Assembly: GCF_021729135.1 (NCBI RefSeq)
Contig: NZ_JAJTWW010000004.1
Span: 248,001 to 312,000 of the forward strand
Source: Brevibacterium daeguense
Lineage (GTDB): Bacteria > Actinomycetota > Actinomycetes > Actinomycetales > Brevibacteriaceae
Direction: 5' to 3'
Length of the DNA stretch: 64,000 bases
The notes under the pieces are model-generated. The model saw nothing but the letters and a program-made list of their open reading frames with translations. It made no database searches and had not been told where the DNA came from. Shown piece by piece: positions 15,793 through 24,498 of the stretch. The position numbers and the translations under genes were made by a program. Numbering within the stretch: the stretch's first letter is position 1; every line of letters starts with the position of its first letter.

Positions 15793-17436
15793 CTACCGTC
15801 CCACTCCGACGACGGCGATCATCACCGGCACCAGCGCGACGATGAGGATCGCCCCGGCGATGTCGAACACGATGCCGGTGCGGATCATCCGGGTGATCGG
15901 GACGGCGCCCGTGCCGTAGACGATCGCGTTCTGCGGCGTCGACACCGGCAGCATGAACCCGAAGGACGCCGCGAAGGTCGCCGCGAGCGCCGGGACGAAC
16001 GGATCGATGCCGGCCGCCTGGCACAGCGGGATCACGATCGGCACGACGACGGCCGCCGAGGCGGTGTTCGAGGTCGTCTCCGAGATCATGATGGCCAGCA
16101 CCACCGACAGCGACGTGATCATGATGACGCTGGTGAAGCCCAGCGTGTCCGCGAATCCGTTGCCGATGGTCTCAGCGAGCCCGGTGTCGTCGAGCAGCGA
16201 TCCGAAGATGATGCCGCAGCCGAACAGGACGATGGTGCCCCAGTCGATCTTCGCCGCCTCCGACCAGGTCAGAGTCGGCTTCCGCGCCTTCCAGTCTATC
16301 GGCAGGATGAACAGCAGCGAGGCGCCCAGGACGGCGACGATGCCCTCGTCGAGGCGGGAGTCGAGGAATGTGTACAGCGCCGAGTCGGTGCCTGTGAACA
16401 GGGCCGCGAACGCCGGCAGCAGCCACAGCAGCACCGTGATCCCGAACGCGAACAGCGTGTTCTTCTCCGCCCGTGAGATCGGCCCGAGGTCCTCGCGCTC
16501 CTTGCGCACGAACTCGGCGACACCCTCCACGTGGCGCAGCTCGGGCTTGTTGAGCAGGAACATCACGATCGCGAGCACGACGAACATCGCCGCGCAGACG
16601 GGCAGCGCGATGACCATCCACTGTCCGAAGGAGATCCGCTCTCCGGTCGCCTCCTCGATGAGCCCGCGCCCGATGAGGTTCGGCGGGGAGCCGACCGGCG
16701 TGAGCAGCCCGCCGACGCTTGCGCCGTAGGCGAGCATGAGCAGCAGCGCCGCGCCCACCCGCAGGCGCAGGGGGTCGAAGTCCGGCTTGACGGTGCCGCG
16801 CTCCTGCATCAGCTCGCCGATCACGGCGAGGATGCCCAATGCGGTCGGCATCAGCATCGCGACCGTGGCGGTGTTGGACACGAACGCCGACAGCCCGCAG
16901 GTGATCAGGCCGAACGCGATGATCACCCGGTACACCGACGAGCCCACGCCGGGCATCGACAGCACGGCCAGCGCCACCCGCTGCGCGATGCCGTGTCGGA
17001 GCATCGCCTGCGCCAGGATGAACGCGCCGATGAAGGTGAAGATCGTCGATGAGCCGAAGGGCGCGACGGCGTCCGCGGCGGGCACGACACCGAGCACGAC
17101 CACCGCCCCCACTCCGATCAGACCGCCGATCGGGATCGGCACCGGCTCGGTGATCCACAGGACGATGACGCCCAGCAGGATTGCGGCGAGGAGATGCTGC
17201 TGGCGCTCCAGGCCCATGGGCAGCAGCGCGAACACGATCGCCACCAGCGGGGCCAGGATGAAGCCCGAGGTCTGTCGGGCGCGCTCGAACTTCTCCTCCC
17301 GCGGGGAGAGCTTCTGCTCGCTGAGGCTGCGGAAGGTCTTGCCGCCCAGCAGCGCGGCCCGCACATCCGTCTTGGTCTGGTCGATGGTCGATTGCAGGCC
17401 GCCCCCGGCCCGCGGTTCCGGATCGCTCACCGTCAT
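15793..17436 (-). CDS. SLC13/DASS family sodium:dicarboxylate transporter
   Basis: A 547-residue inner-membrane transporter of the DASS family, importing C4-dicarboxylates such as malate, succinate or tartrate with sodium. The two substrate/sodium signatures are visible: FVSNTATVAMLMPTALG in the N-terminal half and ETTSNTASAAVVVPIVIPL in the C-terminal half, each with an SNT sequence. About 12 helices follow a polar 45-residue N-terminus. AAAGGA precedes ATG 17436. It is divergent from a LysR regulator and, through it, linked to a tartrate/D-malate dehydrogenase, so uptake of the dehydrogenase substrate is the likely job. Confidence 0.9.
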   Translation of the reverse strand: MTVSDPEPRAGGGLQSTIDQTKTDVRAALLGGKTFRSLSEQKLSPREEKFERARQTSGFILAPLVAIVFALLPMGLERQQHLLAAILLGVIVLWITEPVPIPIGGLIGVGAVVVLGVVPAADAVAPFGSSTIFTFIGAFILAQAMLRHGIAQRVALAVLSMPGVGSSVYRVIIAFGLITCGLSAFVSNTATVAMLMPTALGILAVIGELMQERGTVKPDFDPLRLRVGAALLLMLAYGASVGGLLTPVGSPPNLIGRGLIEEATGERISFGQWMVIALPVCAAMFVVLAIVMFLLNKPELRHVEGVAEFVRKEREDLGPISRAEKNTLFAFGITVLLWLLPAFAALFTGTDSALYTFLDSRLDEGIVAVLGASLLFILPIDWKARKPTLTWSEAAKIDWGTIVLFGCGIIFGSLLDDTGLAETIGNGFADTLGFTSVIMITSLSVVLAIMISETTSNTASAAVVVPIVIPLCQAAGIDPFVPALAATFAASFGFMLPVSTPQNAIVYGTGAVPITRMIRTGIVFDIAGAILIVALVPVMIAVVGVGR

Positions 17437-17603
17437 CGGTCCTTTCCATCGGGCCGGGTCCCGCTCCGCCGATCGGTGCGTCACGGTCGGATGTCCCGGC
17501 AGGCTCGGTCGGCAAGTCCCCGTCGACCTGCCAGCTCGACGTGCGCCGGGCGGCGCGCATCGGCTGACCTGCTCATATGTTCCGCCCAACCGCCTGGAGC
17601 GTC

Positions 17604-17642
17604 CAAGGCAAGTTTCCTTGAAGTCGCATAGGATTCACCTAT
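17604..17642. promoter_or_regulatory. Candidate operators between SLC13 transporter and LysR gene
   Basis: Two dyads occur next to the LysR start. The first is CAAGGCAAGTTTCCTTG (17604-17620), an imperfect 17-bp palindrome with 5-nt outer arms. The second is ATAGGATTCACCTAT (17628-17642), which has ATAGG/CCTAT arms, fits the T-N11-A LysR consensus and overlaps the LysR ATG. The same ATAG-N7-CTAT architecture recurs at 18531-18545. Confidence 0.5.
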
Positions 17643-18531
17643 GGATGCTCGGCAGCTCCGCTGCTTCCTCGCCGTCGTCGACGAGGGGAGCTTCACCCGC
17701 GCGGCCACCGCGCTCCTCGTCGCCCAGCCCTCACTGTCGCAGACGATCAAAGGCCTGGAGCGCGAGCTCGGCATCACCCTGTTCCATCGCCTCGGCCGCT
17801 CGGTTCGGCTCAGCGAGGCGGGCCGGGAGCTGGAGGGGCCCGCCCGCCTGGTGCTGCGCGATCTCGAAGCGGCCAAGTCGCACATCCAGAGTCTGCAGGG
17901 CCTCCGCGCCGGGCGGGTGCAGATCGCCTCGATGCCCTCCCCCGGGATCGAGCCGCTGACCACGCTCGTCGCCGGCTTCACCCGTGAGCATCCGGAGATC
18001 GTGCTCGACATCGCGGGCACGTTCACCGTGGAGGAGACGATCGAGGCGGTGCGCCACGGGCAGGCCGAGATCGGGCTCCTGGGCAGCCACATCCCCGTCC
18101 GAGTGGCCCGCCATTCGGTGATCGACCTCGGCGAGCAGCCGTTGATGCTGGCGGTCAACCCGCACGAGGACCGCTGGCCCGACCAGCCGGAGATTCGCCC
18201 CGAGGGGCTCCGCGGAGCACGGATGGTGGTGTCGCAGACCGGATCGGCGATGCGCGCCTACGCCGACGAGCTCATCGCCTCCGGCGTCGCCCTCGAGATC
18301 GCCGCCGAGGTGACTCACCGGACCTCGATCCTGCCGCTGGTCTCGGCAGGGGTCGGGCACGCGATCCTCCCCTCGGCCTGGGTGAGTCCGGTCGATCGCA
18401 TGGGCCTGCGCTTCCTCACCATCGCCGAGGCGCCGTCCCTGCACGTCTCCGTCGTCGCCCGTGCCGACGGGCTGACCCCCGCTGCCGCCCGATTCATCCG
18501 GCAGGTGGAGCACCTCGCGGAGCACCACTGA
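17641..18531 (+). CDS. LysR-family transcriptional regulator of the dicarboxylate module
   Basis: A 296-residue LysR regulator. Residues 1-60 form the winged helix-turn-helix (FLAVVDEGSFTRAATALLVAQPSLSQ recognition region), followed by a linker helix, and residues about 90-290 form the two-lobed effector-binding domain. The gene lies between an SLC13 transporter and a tartrate/D-malate dehydrogenase, as DmlR does beside dmlA in E. coli, so it probably activates both in response to a C4-dicarboxylate. A LysR-type T-N11-A dyad overlaps its own start, suggesting autoregulation, and a second copy follows its stop codon. Confidence 0.9.
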   Translation: MDARQLRCFLAVVDEGSFTRAATALLVAQPSLSQTIKGLERELGITLFHRLGRSVRLSEAGRELEGPARLVLRDLEAAKSHIQSLQGLRAGRVQIASMPSPGIEPLTTLVAGFTREHPEIVLDIAGTFTVEETIEAVRHGQAEIGLLGSHIPVRVARHSVIDLGEQPLMLAVNPHEDRWPDQPEIRPEGLRGARMVVSQTGSAMRAYADELIASGVALEIAAEVTHRTSILPLVSAGVGHAILPSAWVSPVDRMGLRFLTIAEAPSLHVSVVARADGLTPAAARFIRQVEHLAEHH

Positions 18532-18545
18532 TAGTCGACCCCTAT
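18531..18545. promoter_or_regulatory. Second LysR-type box, upstream of the dehydrogenase
   Basis: ATAGTCGACCCCTAT has the same 15-bp length, ATAG/CTAT arms and T-N11-A spacing as the dyad at the LysR start. It begins in the last base of the LysR stop codon and lies about 130 bp before the dehydrogenase ATG, suitable for LysR activation. Confidence 0.5.
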
Positions 18546-18674
18546 GGGTGCGATCGCTTCCATGTCTTTGACGTCTGCAGCCGCCAGTGCCTGAATGGTG
18601 GGTAGACCCCCACTCAGGGGCGCGTGCCCGCGAACCCCAGCGGGCGTCTCGGCCCGGCCTGCGAAAGGAAACCC

Positions 18675-19829
18675 ATGGCTGCCCAGCAGAGCTTTGCGAT
18701 CGCCTCGATCCCCGGCGACGGGATCGGCGGCGAAGTCATCGACGCCGGACTGCAGGTCCTCGACGCCGTCGCGGAACTGTCCGGCGGGGCACTGGAGTTC
18801 CGCGTCACCGAGTTCCCCTGGAGCTCCGCGTACTACCGGGAGCACGGTCGCTACATCCCGGAGGGGGGACTCGAGGAGCTGAGGAGGCACGACGCGATCT
18901 ACTTCGGCGCCGTGGGCTCCCCCGAGGTGCCCGACCACGTGAGCCTGTGGGGGCTGCGGCTGGCGATCACCCAGCCCTTCGATCAGTGGGCGAACATCCG
19001 CCCGGTGACCTTCCTGCCCGGGGTCACCTCGCCGCTGCGCAAGGCCGACGACGTCGAGCTCGACTGGATCGTGGTCCGCGAGAACAGCGAGGGCGAGTAC
19101 GCCGGGCTGGGCGGTCGCAACCTCAGCGGGCGCGGGCCCGGCGAGGAGGTCGCGGTGCAGACCAGCCTCCACACGGAGAAGGGCTGCGAGCGCATCATCC
19201 GCTTCGCCTTCGACCTGGCACGGACGCGGCAGGTCGCAAAGGTATCCAGCGTTACGAAGTCCAACGCGCAGCAGCACGGGATGGTGCTGTGGGACGAGGT
19301 CTTCGCCCGGGTCAAGGAGGACTACCCGGACGTCGAGACCGAGCGCGTCCTCGTCGACGCGATGAGTGCGAAGTTCGTCCTGCACCCCGAGCAGCTCTCG
19401 GTGGTCGTGGCCTCGAACCTGCACGCCGACATCCTGTCCGACCTCGGCTCCGCGCTGGCCGGCAGCCTCGGGATCGCCGCCAGCGCGAACCTCAACCCGG
19501 AGCGGCGCTTCCCCTCGATGTTCGAACCGGTCCACGGTTCGGCCCCCGACATCACCGGCCGGGGGATCGCGAATCCGATCGGCGCGATCGCCTCGGCGGC
19601 TCTGATGCTCGATCATCTCGGGCTGCCGGCGGAGGCCGACGCCGTCCGCGCGGCGATCGAGGCGACCACCGCCTCCGGAATCCTGCCGCTCGACCTGGGC
19701 GGTCAGGCGGACACGCGGCAGCTGACCCAGGCCATCGTCGAGGCGCTGCGGAACTCCTGGACCGAGGCGCCCGCGGAAGGTCCGGACCAGAGCTCGGCCC
19801 CACCGGCGACGGCCGAGGCAGGCAGCTGA
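18675..19829 (+). CDS. Tartrate / D-malate dehydrogenase (isocitrate-isopropylmalate DH family)
   Basis: A 384-residue NAD-dependent beta-decarboxylating dehydrogenase. The family features are the N-terminal IPGDGIGGEV, the ENSEGEYAG segment, the Lys of VTKSNAQQHG that takes part in catalysis, the DAMSAKFV metal-binding region and the EPVHGSAPDI nucleotide-site motif. The WGLRLAITQPFDQWAN stretch resembles tartrate and D-malate dehydrogenases (TtuC, DmlA) rather than leuB, and no leucine genes are nearby. The substrate is inferred from the LysR and SLC13 neighbours. AAAGGA lies 5 nt before ATG 18675. The last 25 residues form a disordered Glu/Ala/Pro tail. Confidence 0.85.
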   Translation: MAAQQSFAIASIPGDGIGGEVIDAGLQVLDAVAELSGGALEFRVTEFPWSSAYYREHGRYIPEGGLEELRRHDAIYFGAVGSPEVPDHVSLWGLRLAITQPFDQWANIRPVTFLPGVTSPLRKADDVELDWIVVRENSEGEYAGLGGRNLSGRGPGEEVAVQTSLHTEKGCERIIRFAFDLARTRQVAKVSSVTKSNAQQHGMVLWDEVFARVKEDYPDVETERVLVDAMSAKFVLHPEQLSVVVASNLHADILSDLGSALAGSLGIAASANLNPERRFPSMFEPVHGSAPDITGRGIANPIGAIASAALMLDHLGLPAEADAVRAAIEATTASGILPLDLGGQADTRQLTQAIVEALRNSWTEAPAEGPDQSSAPPATAEAGS

Positions 19830-19856
19830 GACCGGTCGGCTGGGATCGGGAGACCG

Positions 19857-19897
19857 TCCGGCTGGGATCAGGAGACCCGCTCCTGAACCCAGCCGGA
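19857..19897. terminator. Strong hairpin between convergent genes
   Basis: 18-nt arms (19857-19874 and 19880-19897) pair at all but one position, with a 5-nt loop. No T-run follows. It lies between the dehydrogenase stop (19829) and the stop of the small gene on the minus strand (19900), so it could serve both. A partial direct copy of the left arm lies just upstream at about 19834-19855. Confidence 0.7.
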
Positions 19898-19899
19898 TG

Positions 19900-20154
19900 T
19901 CATACGTACTTCTCGATCCGCCGGATCATATCGATGCTGGGGAACCTGTCGGCGCGGACGCGATCGAGGAGCTGCTCGAGGTAGTCCGGGACCTCGTGGG
20001 GTTCGAGCAGCGACTCGATGAAGTCGAGGATCGTGACCGAGGGATACGGGTCGTCCTCGACCTTGTCCAGCAACGCCTCCAGGAGGCTCCGGCGGGCGCG
20101 GTCACGCTGCTTCTCCAGCTCCTCGGCGATCTGGACCAGTTCGTTGGTTGCCAT
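19900..20154 (-). CDS. Small acidic helical protein, unknown function
   Basis: An 84-residue protein, largely helical and rich in Glu, Leu, Arg and Asp, with no membrane segment. A pattern recurs in it (DDPYPSVTILDFIESLL and ADRFPSIDMIRRIE), suggesting two related helical units. I do not recognise the family. An AGGAGAAGGAC ribosome site directly before the ATG strongly supports it being real. It is convergent with the dehydrogenase and divergent from the aminotransferase gene. Confidence 0.7.
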   Translation of the reverse strand: MATNELVQIAEELEKQRDRARRSLLEALLDKVEDDPYPSVTILDFIESLLEPHEVPDYLEQLLDRVRADRFPSIDMIRRIEKYV

Positions 20155-20418
20155 GTCCTTCTCCTCAGCCTTCGGTGTCGAGCGACGGATGTGGGTGACT
20201 CACCAGCACTCACAACGGTACAAGGCCGCGCGAGTGCAGTCGAGGGGTCAAGGGAACCTGCCGGATCAGCGGCGGTGCGCCGAGGCGCCGAGCGCGGCGA
20301 GCTGCACCAGGGACTGACCAAAGGCTGAGAGGTCGAACCTTTTCGTTCCCAGGAAACACAAGGTCTCGGGCGTACTGTGGACCAGGAAAACCAGCTCCGG
20401 CACTCTCGAAGGGTCTCC

Positions 20419-21675
20419 ATGTTCACGCAGTCGGCGAAACTGTCCAATGTCCTCTACGACATCCGCGGACCGGTTCTCGAAGAAGCCGAGCGGATGGAGT
20501 CCGAAGGTCACCGGATCCTTAAGCTCAACATCGGCAACCCGGCCCCGTTCGGCTTCGAGGCCCCCGACTCGATCCTCGTCGACATCATCAAGCACCTGCC
20601 CGAGGCGCAGGGCTACAGCGACTCCCGCGGAATCCCGTCGGCCCGCAGGGCCGTCGTCCAGTACTACGAGACCAAGGGCATCCGCAACCTCGACGCAGAC
20701 GACGTCTACCTGGGCAACGGAGTCAGCGAACTCATCACGCTGTCGCTGCAGGCATTGTGCGATCCGGGTGACGAGATCCTGGTGCCGGCACCCGACTACC
20801 CGCTGTGGACCGCCTCGGTGGCGCTGTCCGGCGGCACGCCCGTGCACTACGAGTGCGATGAGCACGACGGCTGGAACCCGGACCTGGAGGATCTGCGCTC
20901 GAAGATCACGCCGCGGACCCGCGGCATCGTCGTCATCAACCCGAACAATCCCACCGGCGCGGTGTACTCGCGCGAGCTGCTGCAGGGGATCGTCGACATC
21001 GCCCGCGAGCACGAGCTCATCGTCTTCTCCGACGAAATCTACGAGAAGATCACCTACGGCGACGCCGAGATGATCAACATGGCCACGCTGACCGGCGAGG
21101 ACGTGCTGTGCATGACCTTCTCGGGCCTGTCCAAGGCGTACCGGATCGCGGGCTACCGCTCCGGCTGGCTGGCGATCACCGGCCCCAACTGGAAGGCCGC
21201 CAGCTACATCGAGGGCATCAAGCTGCTGGCGAACATGCGGATGTGCGCCAATGTGCCCGCCCAGCACGCGATCCAGGCCGCGCTCGGCGGCTACCAGACG
21301 ATCGAGGATCTGGTGCTGCCGACGGGACGGCTCGGCGCCCAGATGGAGCTCGCCACCGAACGCCTCAACGCGATCGAGGGCATCAGCTGCAACCCGGCAC
21401 GCGGTGCGCTCTACCTGTTCGCGAAGCTCGACGTGGACCGGTTCGGCATCGTCGACGACGAGCAGTTCGCGCTCGACCTGCTGCGAGAGCAGAAGATCCT
21501 GATCAGCCATGGGTCCGCATTCAACTGGGACCAACCCGACCACTTCCGGCTGGTCACGCTGCCCAGCACCGAGGTGCTCTCCGAGGCGCTCGACCGCCTG
21601 GAGGACTTCCTCGATGGCTACTACCAGTCGGGTCCGCGGACGGGTCAGCTGCAGGTGGTCAGCGCCTCGAGCTGA
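20419..21675 (+). CDS. alaA: Alanine/glutamate-pyruvate aminotransferase (AlaA-like)
   Basis: A 418-residue class I PLP aminotransferase. The N-terminus (LSNVLYDIRGPVLEEAERME) is close to E. coli AlaA, followed by KLNIGNPAPFGF. The PLP-binding lysine is Lys239 in SGLSKAYRIAGYRSGW, with NPNNPTGAVYS and SDEIYEKI motifs before it. It should interconvert pyruvate and alanine with glutamate as amino donor. ATG 20419 is chosen because GAAGGG lies 5 nt upstream and the AlaA N-terminus begins right after it; an upstream GTG in frame lacks support. It ends 50 bp before a long perfect inverted repeat. Confidence 0.9.
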   Translation: MFTQSAKLSNVLYDIRGPVLEEAERMESEGHRILKLNIGNPAPFGFEAPDSILVDIIKHLPEAQGYSDSRGIPSARRAVVQYYETKGIRNLDADDVYLGNGVSELITLSLQALCDPGDEILVPAPDYPLWTASVALSGGTPVHYECDEHDGWNPDLEDLRSKITPRTRGIVVINPNNPTGAVYSRELLQGIVDIAREHELIVFSDEIYEKITYGDAEMINMATLTGEDVLCMTFSGLSKAYRIAGYRSGWLAITGPNWKAASYIEGIKLLANMRMCANVPAQHAIQAALGGYQTIEDLVLPTGRLGAQMELATERLNAIEGISCNPARGALYLFAKLDVDRFGIVDDEQFALDLLREQKILISHGSAFNWDQPDHFRLVTLPSTEVLSEALDRLEDFLDGYYQSGPRTGQLQVVSASS

Positions 21676-21724
21676 GCGGAGACTCAGGCTCGCGCTCCCG
21701 AGGCAAGCGCGCACCTGGGGCAAT

Positions 21725-21780
21725 CGTGCGGTTACTTCTCGTCGATATCACGAGCGATCTCGACGAGAAGTAACCGCACG
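21725..21780. repeat. 21-bp perfect inverted repeat, likely bidirectional terminator
   Basis: Arms 21725-21745 and 21760-21780 are exact reverse complements (21 of 21), with a 14-nt loop. The arms begin CGTGCGGTTACTTCTCG. This is stronger than an ordinary terminator stem and has no T-run. It sits between the stops of two convergent genes, so transcription termination is the simplest reading. The high perfection also fits a dispersed repeat element. Confidence 0.7.
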
Positions 21781-21808
21781 CTGGTTCACAGACCAGGGAG
21801 CACGAAGC

Positions 21809-22225
21809 TCAGCCGGCGGCCGGCGCCTCGGACTGTGCCAGCTTGGCGAGCGCCCCGCGGTACATCTTCTCGATGCCGCCCGTGAGCTTCTGCTCGAGCT
21901 CGGCGGAGCCTCCGCGGGCGGCGAAGTCGGCCTTCCATGTCACGGACGAGCCGTCACCGTCCTCGTCGACGCGGATCGTCGACACGTAGTGATCGACCGG
22001 CAGCGGCCCTTCGAGGTACTCGTAGCTGTAGGTGCGGGCAGCGTCATCGTGGGCGGTGATGCGCTCGCTCATCTGGCTGCCGTCGGCAGAGGTGATCCAG
22101 CGGACGTCGTCTTCGCGGCGGGTCTCGACGCCGAGCAGCTCCTTGAGGTCGTAGGGATCGCCGAGCTTCGCCCAGATCGAGTCCGGGGATTGCGAGTACT
22201 GCTGAGTCACTTCTACCTGCGCCAT
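21809..22225 (-). CDS. SRPBCC/polyketide-cyclase-like domain protein
   Basis: A 138-residue single-domain protein of the START/SRPBCC fold: an N-terminal strand (AQVEVTQQYSQSPDSIWAKLGD), central strands with SEYRITA-like alternation and a long C-terminal helix (AELEQKLTGGIEKMYRGALAKLAQ). Relatives bind small hydrophobic ligands; the ligand is unknown. GGAAGG precedes the ATG by 8 nt. It stands alone, convergent with the aminotransferase. Confidence 0.82.
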   Translation of the reverse strand: MAQVEVTQQYSQSPDSIWAKLGDPYDLKELLGVETRREDDVRWITSADGSQMSERITAHDDAARTYSYEYLEGPLPVDHYVSTIRVDEDGDGSSVTWKADFAARGGSAELEQKLTGGIEKMYRGALAKLAQSEAPAAG

Positions 22226-22539
22226 TGCGGGTCCTTCCGGTTGGGTGGGATTTTCTCAGATAAGCAGTCACAGCTGACTGCTGTCAAGCACATCGCCGGC
22301 CGAGTGTCCCGCAGCTCCACGCCCAACCCTCTTTGTCAGGCTGGTTGCGAGTCACGCATCTCCGCGCTCAGATCACGCGTGTCCACGCCCACGCCACCCT
22401 GCGTCGGCGTAGCGGACGCTCCGGACCCTGCATCCCGGGCGCTCCGGACCGTGAATTTCGGGCGCTCCGGCCGAGCCACCGCTGCTGGTAACGTGCACAG
22501 GGCACCTGAGCCCAGACCACCTGCCGCAGGAGACTCTCG
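22226..22539. other. Intergenic region with three 23-bp tandem repeats
   Basis: No gene is seen in these 314 bp between divergent genes. GGACGCTCCGGACC-type units start at 22414, 22437 and 22460, an exact 23-bp period, about 80-125 bp upstream of the ATPase start. The repeats may be operator sites or a simple tandem duplication. Confidence 0.6.
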
Positions 22540-24498
22540 ATGCGGAGCAGCGCCGAACTCGAACGCATCCTCAGGGGAATCGACGGCAAGGGGTACGGCG
22601 CCTACCGGCAGCTCCGCGGCAGCTATGACTTGGGCAGCTGCGGCTTCGGCAGCCGCGACTGCGGCTCTGATCGCGGTCGATTCCGGCTGGCGATCGACCA
22701 TGTGCAGGTCGACCCCTACGCACCGCCCAGCAAGGTGCGGGTCGTCCTCGACGCCTCCACTGCGGATCTGCCGCCCGAGCTCACGGATGACCCATTCGGC
22801 AGAGCGGCGACGAGTGACTTCCTCACGCGGCGGTTCGCGGAGGCCATCCGCCGGTTCGAGCCAGGACCCGGCGCCCCCGGTGGCCCCGAGGCCCCCGACG
22901 CCCGCGCCTCCCCCGACGCCCGCGAGAACCGCCGTGCGCGCGGCACCGGTCGCGAAAGCACCGGTCGCGGGAGCACCGGTCGCGGGAGCACCGGGCACGG
23001 AAGCGCCGGGCGCAGGGCGCTGAGCATCGGCACGCCCGGCCAGCAGGTCCTCGACCGCACGAGCGTCCTCATCGCCGAGGATCGGGTCGAGGCGCGCTTC
23101 GAGATCGGCCTTCCCGCGGGCGGTCGGCGTTCGGCCGATGGCCGGGTCGCCGCGCGCCTGCTCACCGAGGCGGTGCCCGCGATCGTCGGATCCTCCCTGC
23201 TCCACGCGAACCTCGACGCGGCGGCGCTGCGCGAACACGTCGTCCTGCTGCGCGACCAGGAGCACCTGCGCGCCCAGCTCGCCGGGGCCGGGCTCGTCGC
23301 CTTCGTCGGCGACGGCGCGATCCTGCCACGCCGCTCCGGGGATTCCGACCTGCCGCTGGGCACGGACGCGGCGCCCTTCACCAGTCCGCCGTCGCTGCGC
23401 ACGTCCTTCCAGCTGCCCAGCGGACGCCGGGTGAGCGGAATGGGCGTGCCGGTCGGAGTGACCGTCATCGTGGGCGGCGGGTACCACGGCAAGTCCACGC
23501 TGCTGCGCGCGATCGAGCGCGGCGTCTACCCGCACATCGCCGGCGACGGGCGGGAATGGGTGATCACCCGGGCGGACGCGACGACCGTGCGCGCGGAGGA
23601 CGGACGAGCGGTCACCGGCGTCGACATCTCCCCCTTCATCTCCGATCTGCCGTCGGGCACCGACACCCGCCGCTTCACCACCGCCAATGCCAGCGGCTCG
23701 ACCTCGCAGGCGGCGAACCTCGTCGAGGCGATCGAAGCCGGGGCGAGCGCGCTGCTCATCGACGAGGACACCTCGGCGACGAACTTCATGATCCGCGACG
23801 ACCGGATGCGCGCTCTCATCCCCGGCGATCGTGAGCCGATCACCCCGTTCGTCGATCGGGTGCGCCCGCTCCACGAGGAGCTCGGCGTGTCCACTGTGCT
23901 GGTCGCGGGCGGATCCGGGGCCTTCTTCGACGTCGCCGACCAGGTGATCGCACTCGACGCGTACCGGCCGTCCGACGTCACCGCGCAGGCGCATGAGATC
24001 GCCATCACGGTTCCTATCGCCGCATCACCACCGAGCGCCGGCCACGCCGCTGCATCACCCAGGGACGTCGGCCCCGCTTCCGCATCACCACCGGACACCG
24101 GCACCGCCGTCGACTCGCTGCTCGGCGCGCGCCGAGTGCCCACTGCCGCCGGGCTCAACCCGCCGCGGAAGACCAAGCCGGCCCGTGCCCGCGGGGATTC
24201 GAGGATCCAGTACGGCGAGGCGGACATCGATCTGCGAGCGGTTGCCCAGCTCGTCGATCCCGCCCAGACCGAGGCGCTCGCCCGCGCACTCGACCGGCTG
24301 GCCGAGGCAGCTGACGGGCAGCGCACCATCGCCGAACTCGTGAGCCAACTCTGCCGGCACCTCGACGAGCAGGGTCTCGACTGGCTGTCGTCGTTCTCCG
24401 GGCACCCGGGTCACCTGGCCCGGCCGCGGCGCCAGGAGATCCACGCGGCGCTCAATCGCTATCGCGGTCTGGAGATCCTGCCGAACCGAGCTCCGTGA
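22540..24498 (+). CDS. Predicted ATPase of the ABC class (COG3044 type)
   Basis: A 652-residue P-loop ATPase. The N-terminal GKGYGAYRQLRGSY motif is characteristic of this family. The Walker A loop is GGGYHGKST near residue 313, the signature-like SGSTSQAAN follows and Walker B with DEDTSATNFMIRD comes after. The cellular role is not established. Two low-complexity insertions are odd: a Gly/Arg/Ser/Thr repeat at about 115-165 coded by 15-bp tandem DNA units (about 22955-23010), and an Ala/Ser/Pro repeat at about 493-520. AGGAG lies 8 nt before the ATG. The last 47 bp overlap the end of the convergent YbdK-like gene. Confidence 0.85.
   Translation: MRSSAELERILRGIDGKGYGAYRQLRGSYDLGSCGFGSRDCGSDRGRFRLAIDHVQVDPYAPPSKVRVVLDASTADLPPELTDDPFGRAATSDFLTRRFAEAIRRFEPGPGAPGGPEAPDARASPDARENRRARGTGRESTGRGSTGRGSTGHGSAGRRALSIGTPGQQVLDRTSVLIAEDRVEARFEIGLPAGGRRSADGRVAARLLTEAVPAIVGSSLLHANLDAAALREHVVLLRDQEHLRAQLAGAGLVAFVGDGAILPRRSGDSDLPLGTDAAPFTSPPSLRTSFQLPSGRRVSGMGVPVGVTVIVGGGYHGKSTLLRAIERGVYPHIAGDGREWVITRADATTVRAEDGRAVTGVDISPFISDLPSGTDTRRFTTANASGSTSQAANLVEAIEAGASALLIDEDTSATNFMIRDDRMRALIPGDREPITPFVDRVRPLHEELGVSTVLVAGGSGAFFDVADQVIALDAYRPSDVTAQAHEIAITVPIAASPPSAGHAAASPRDVGPASASPPDTGTAVDSLLGARRVPTAAGLNPPRKTKPARARGDSRIQYGEADIDLRAVAQLVDPAQTEALARALDRLAEAADGQRTIAELVSQLCRHLDEQGLDWLSSFSGHPGHLARPRRQEIHAALNRYRGLEILPNRAP

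Noticed and set aside
22336..23994. 552-codon minus-strand frame opposite the ABC-class ATPase
   Set aside because: A shadow with no ribosome site, while the plus-strand gene has Walker motifs.
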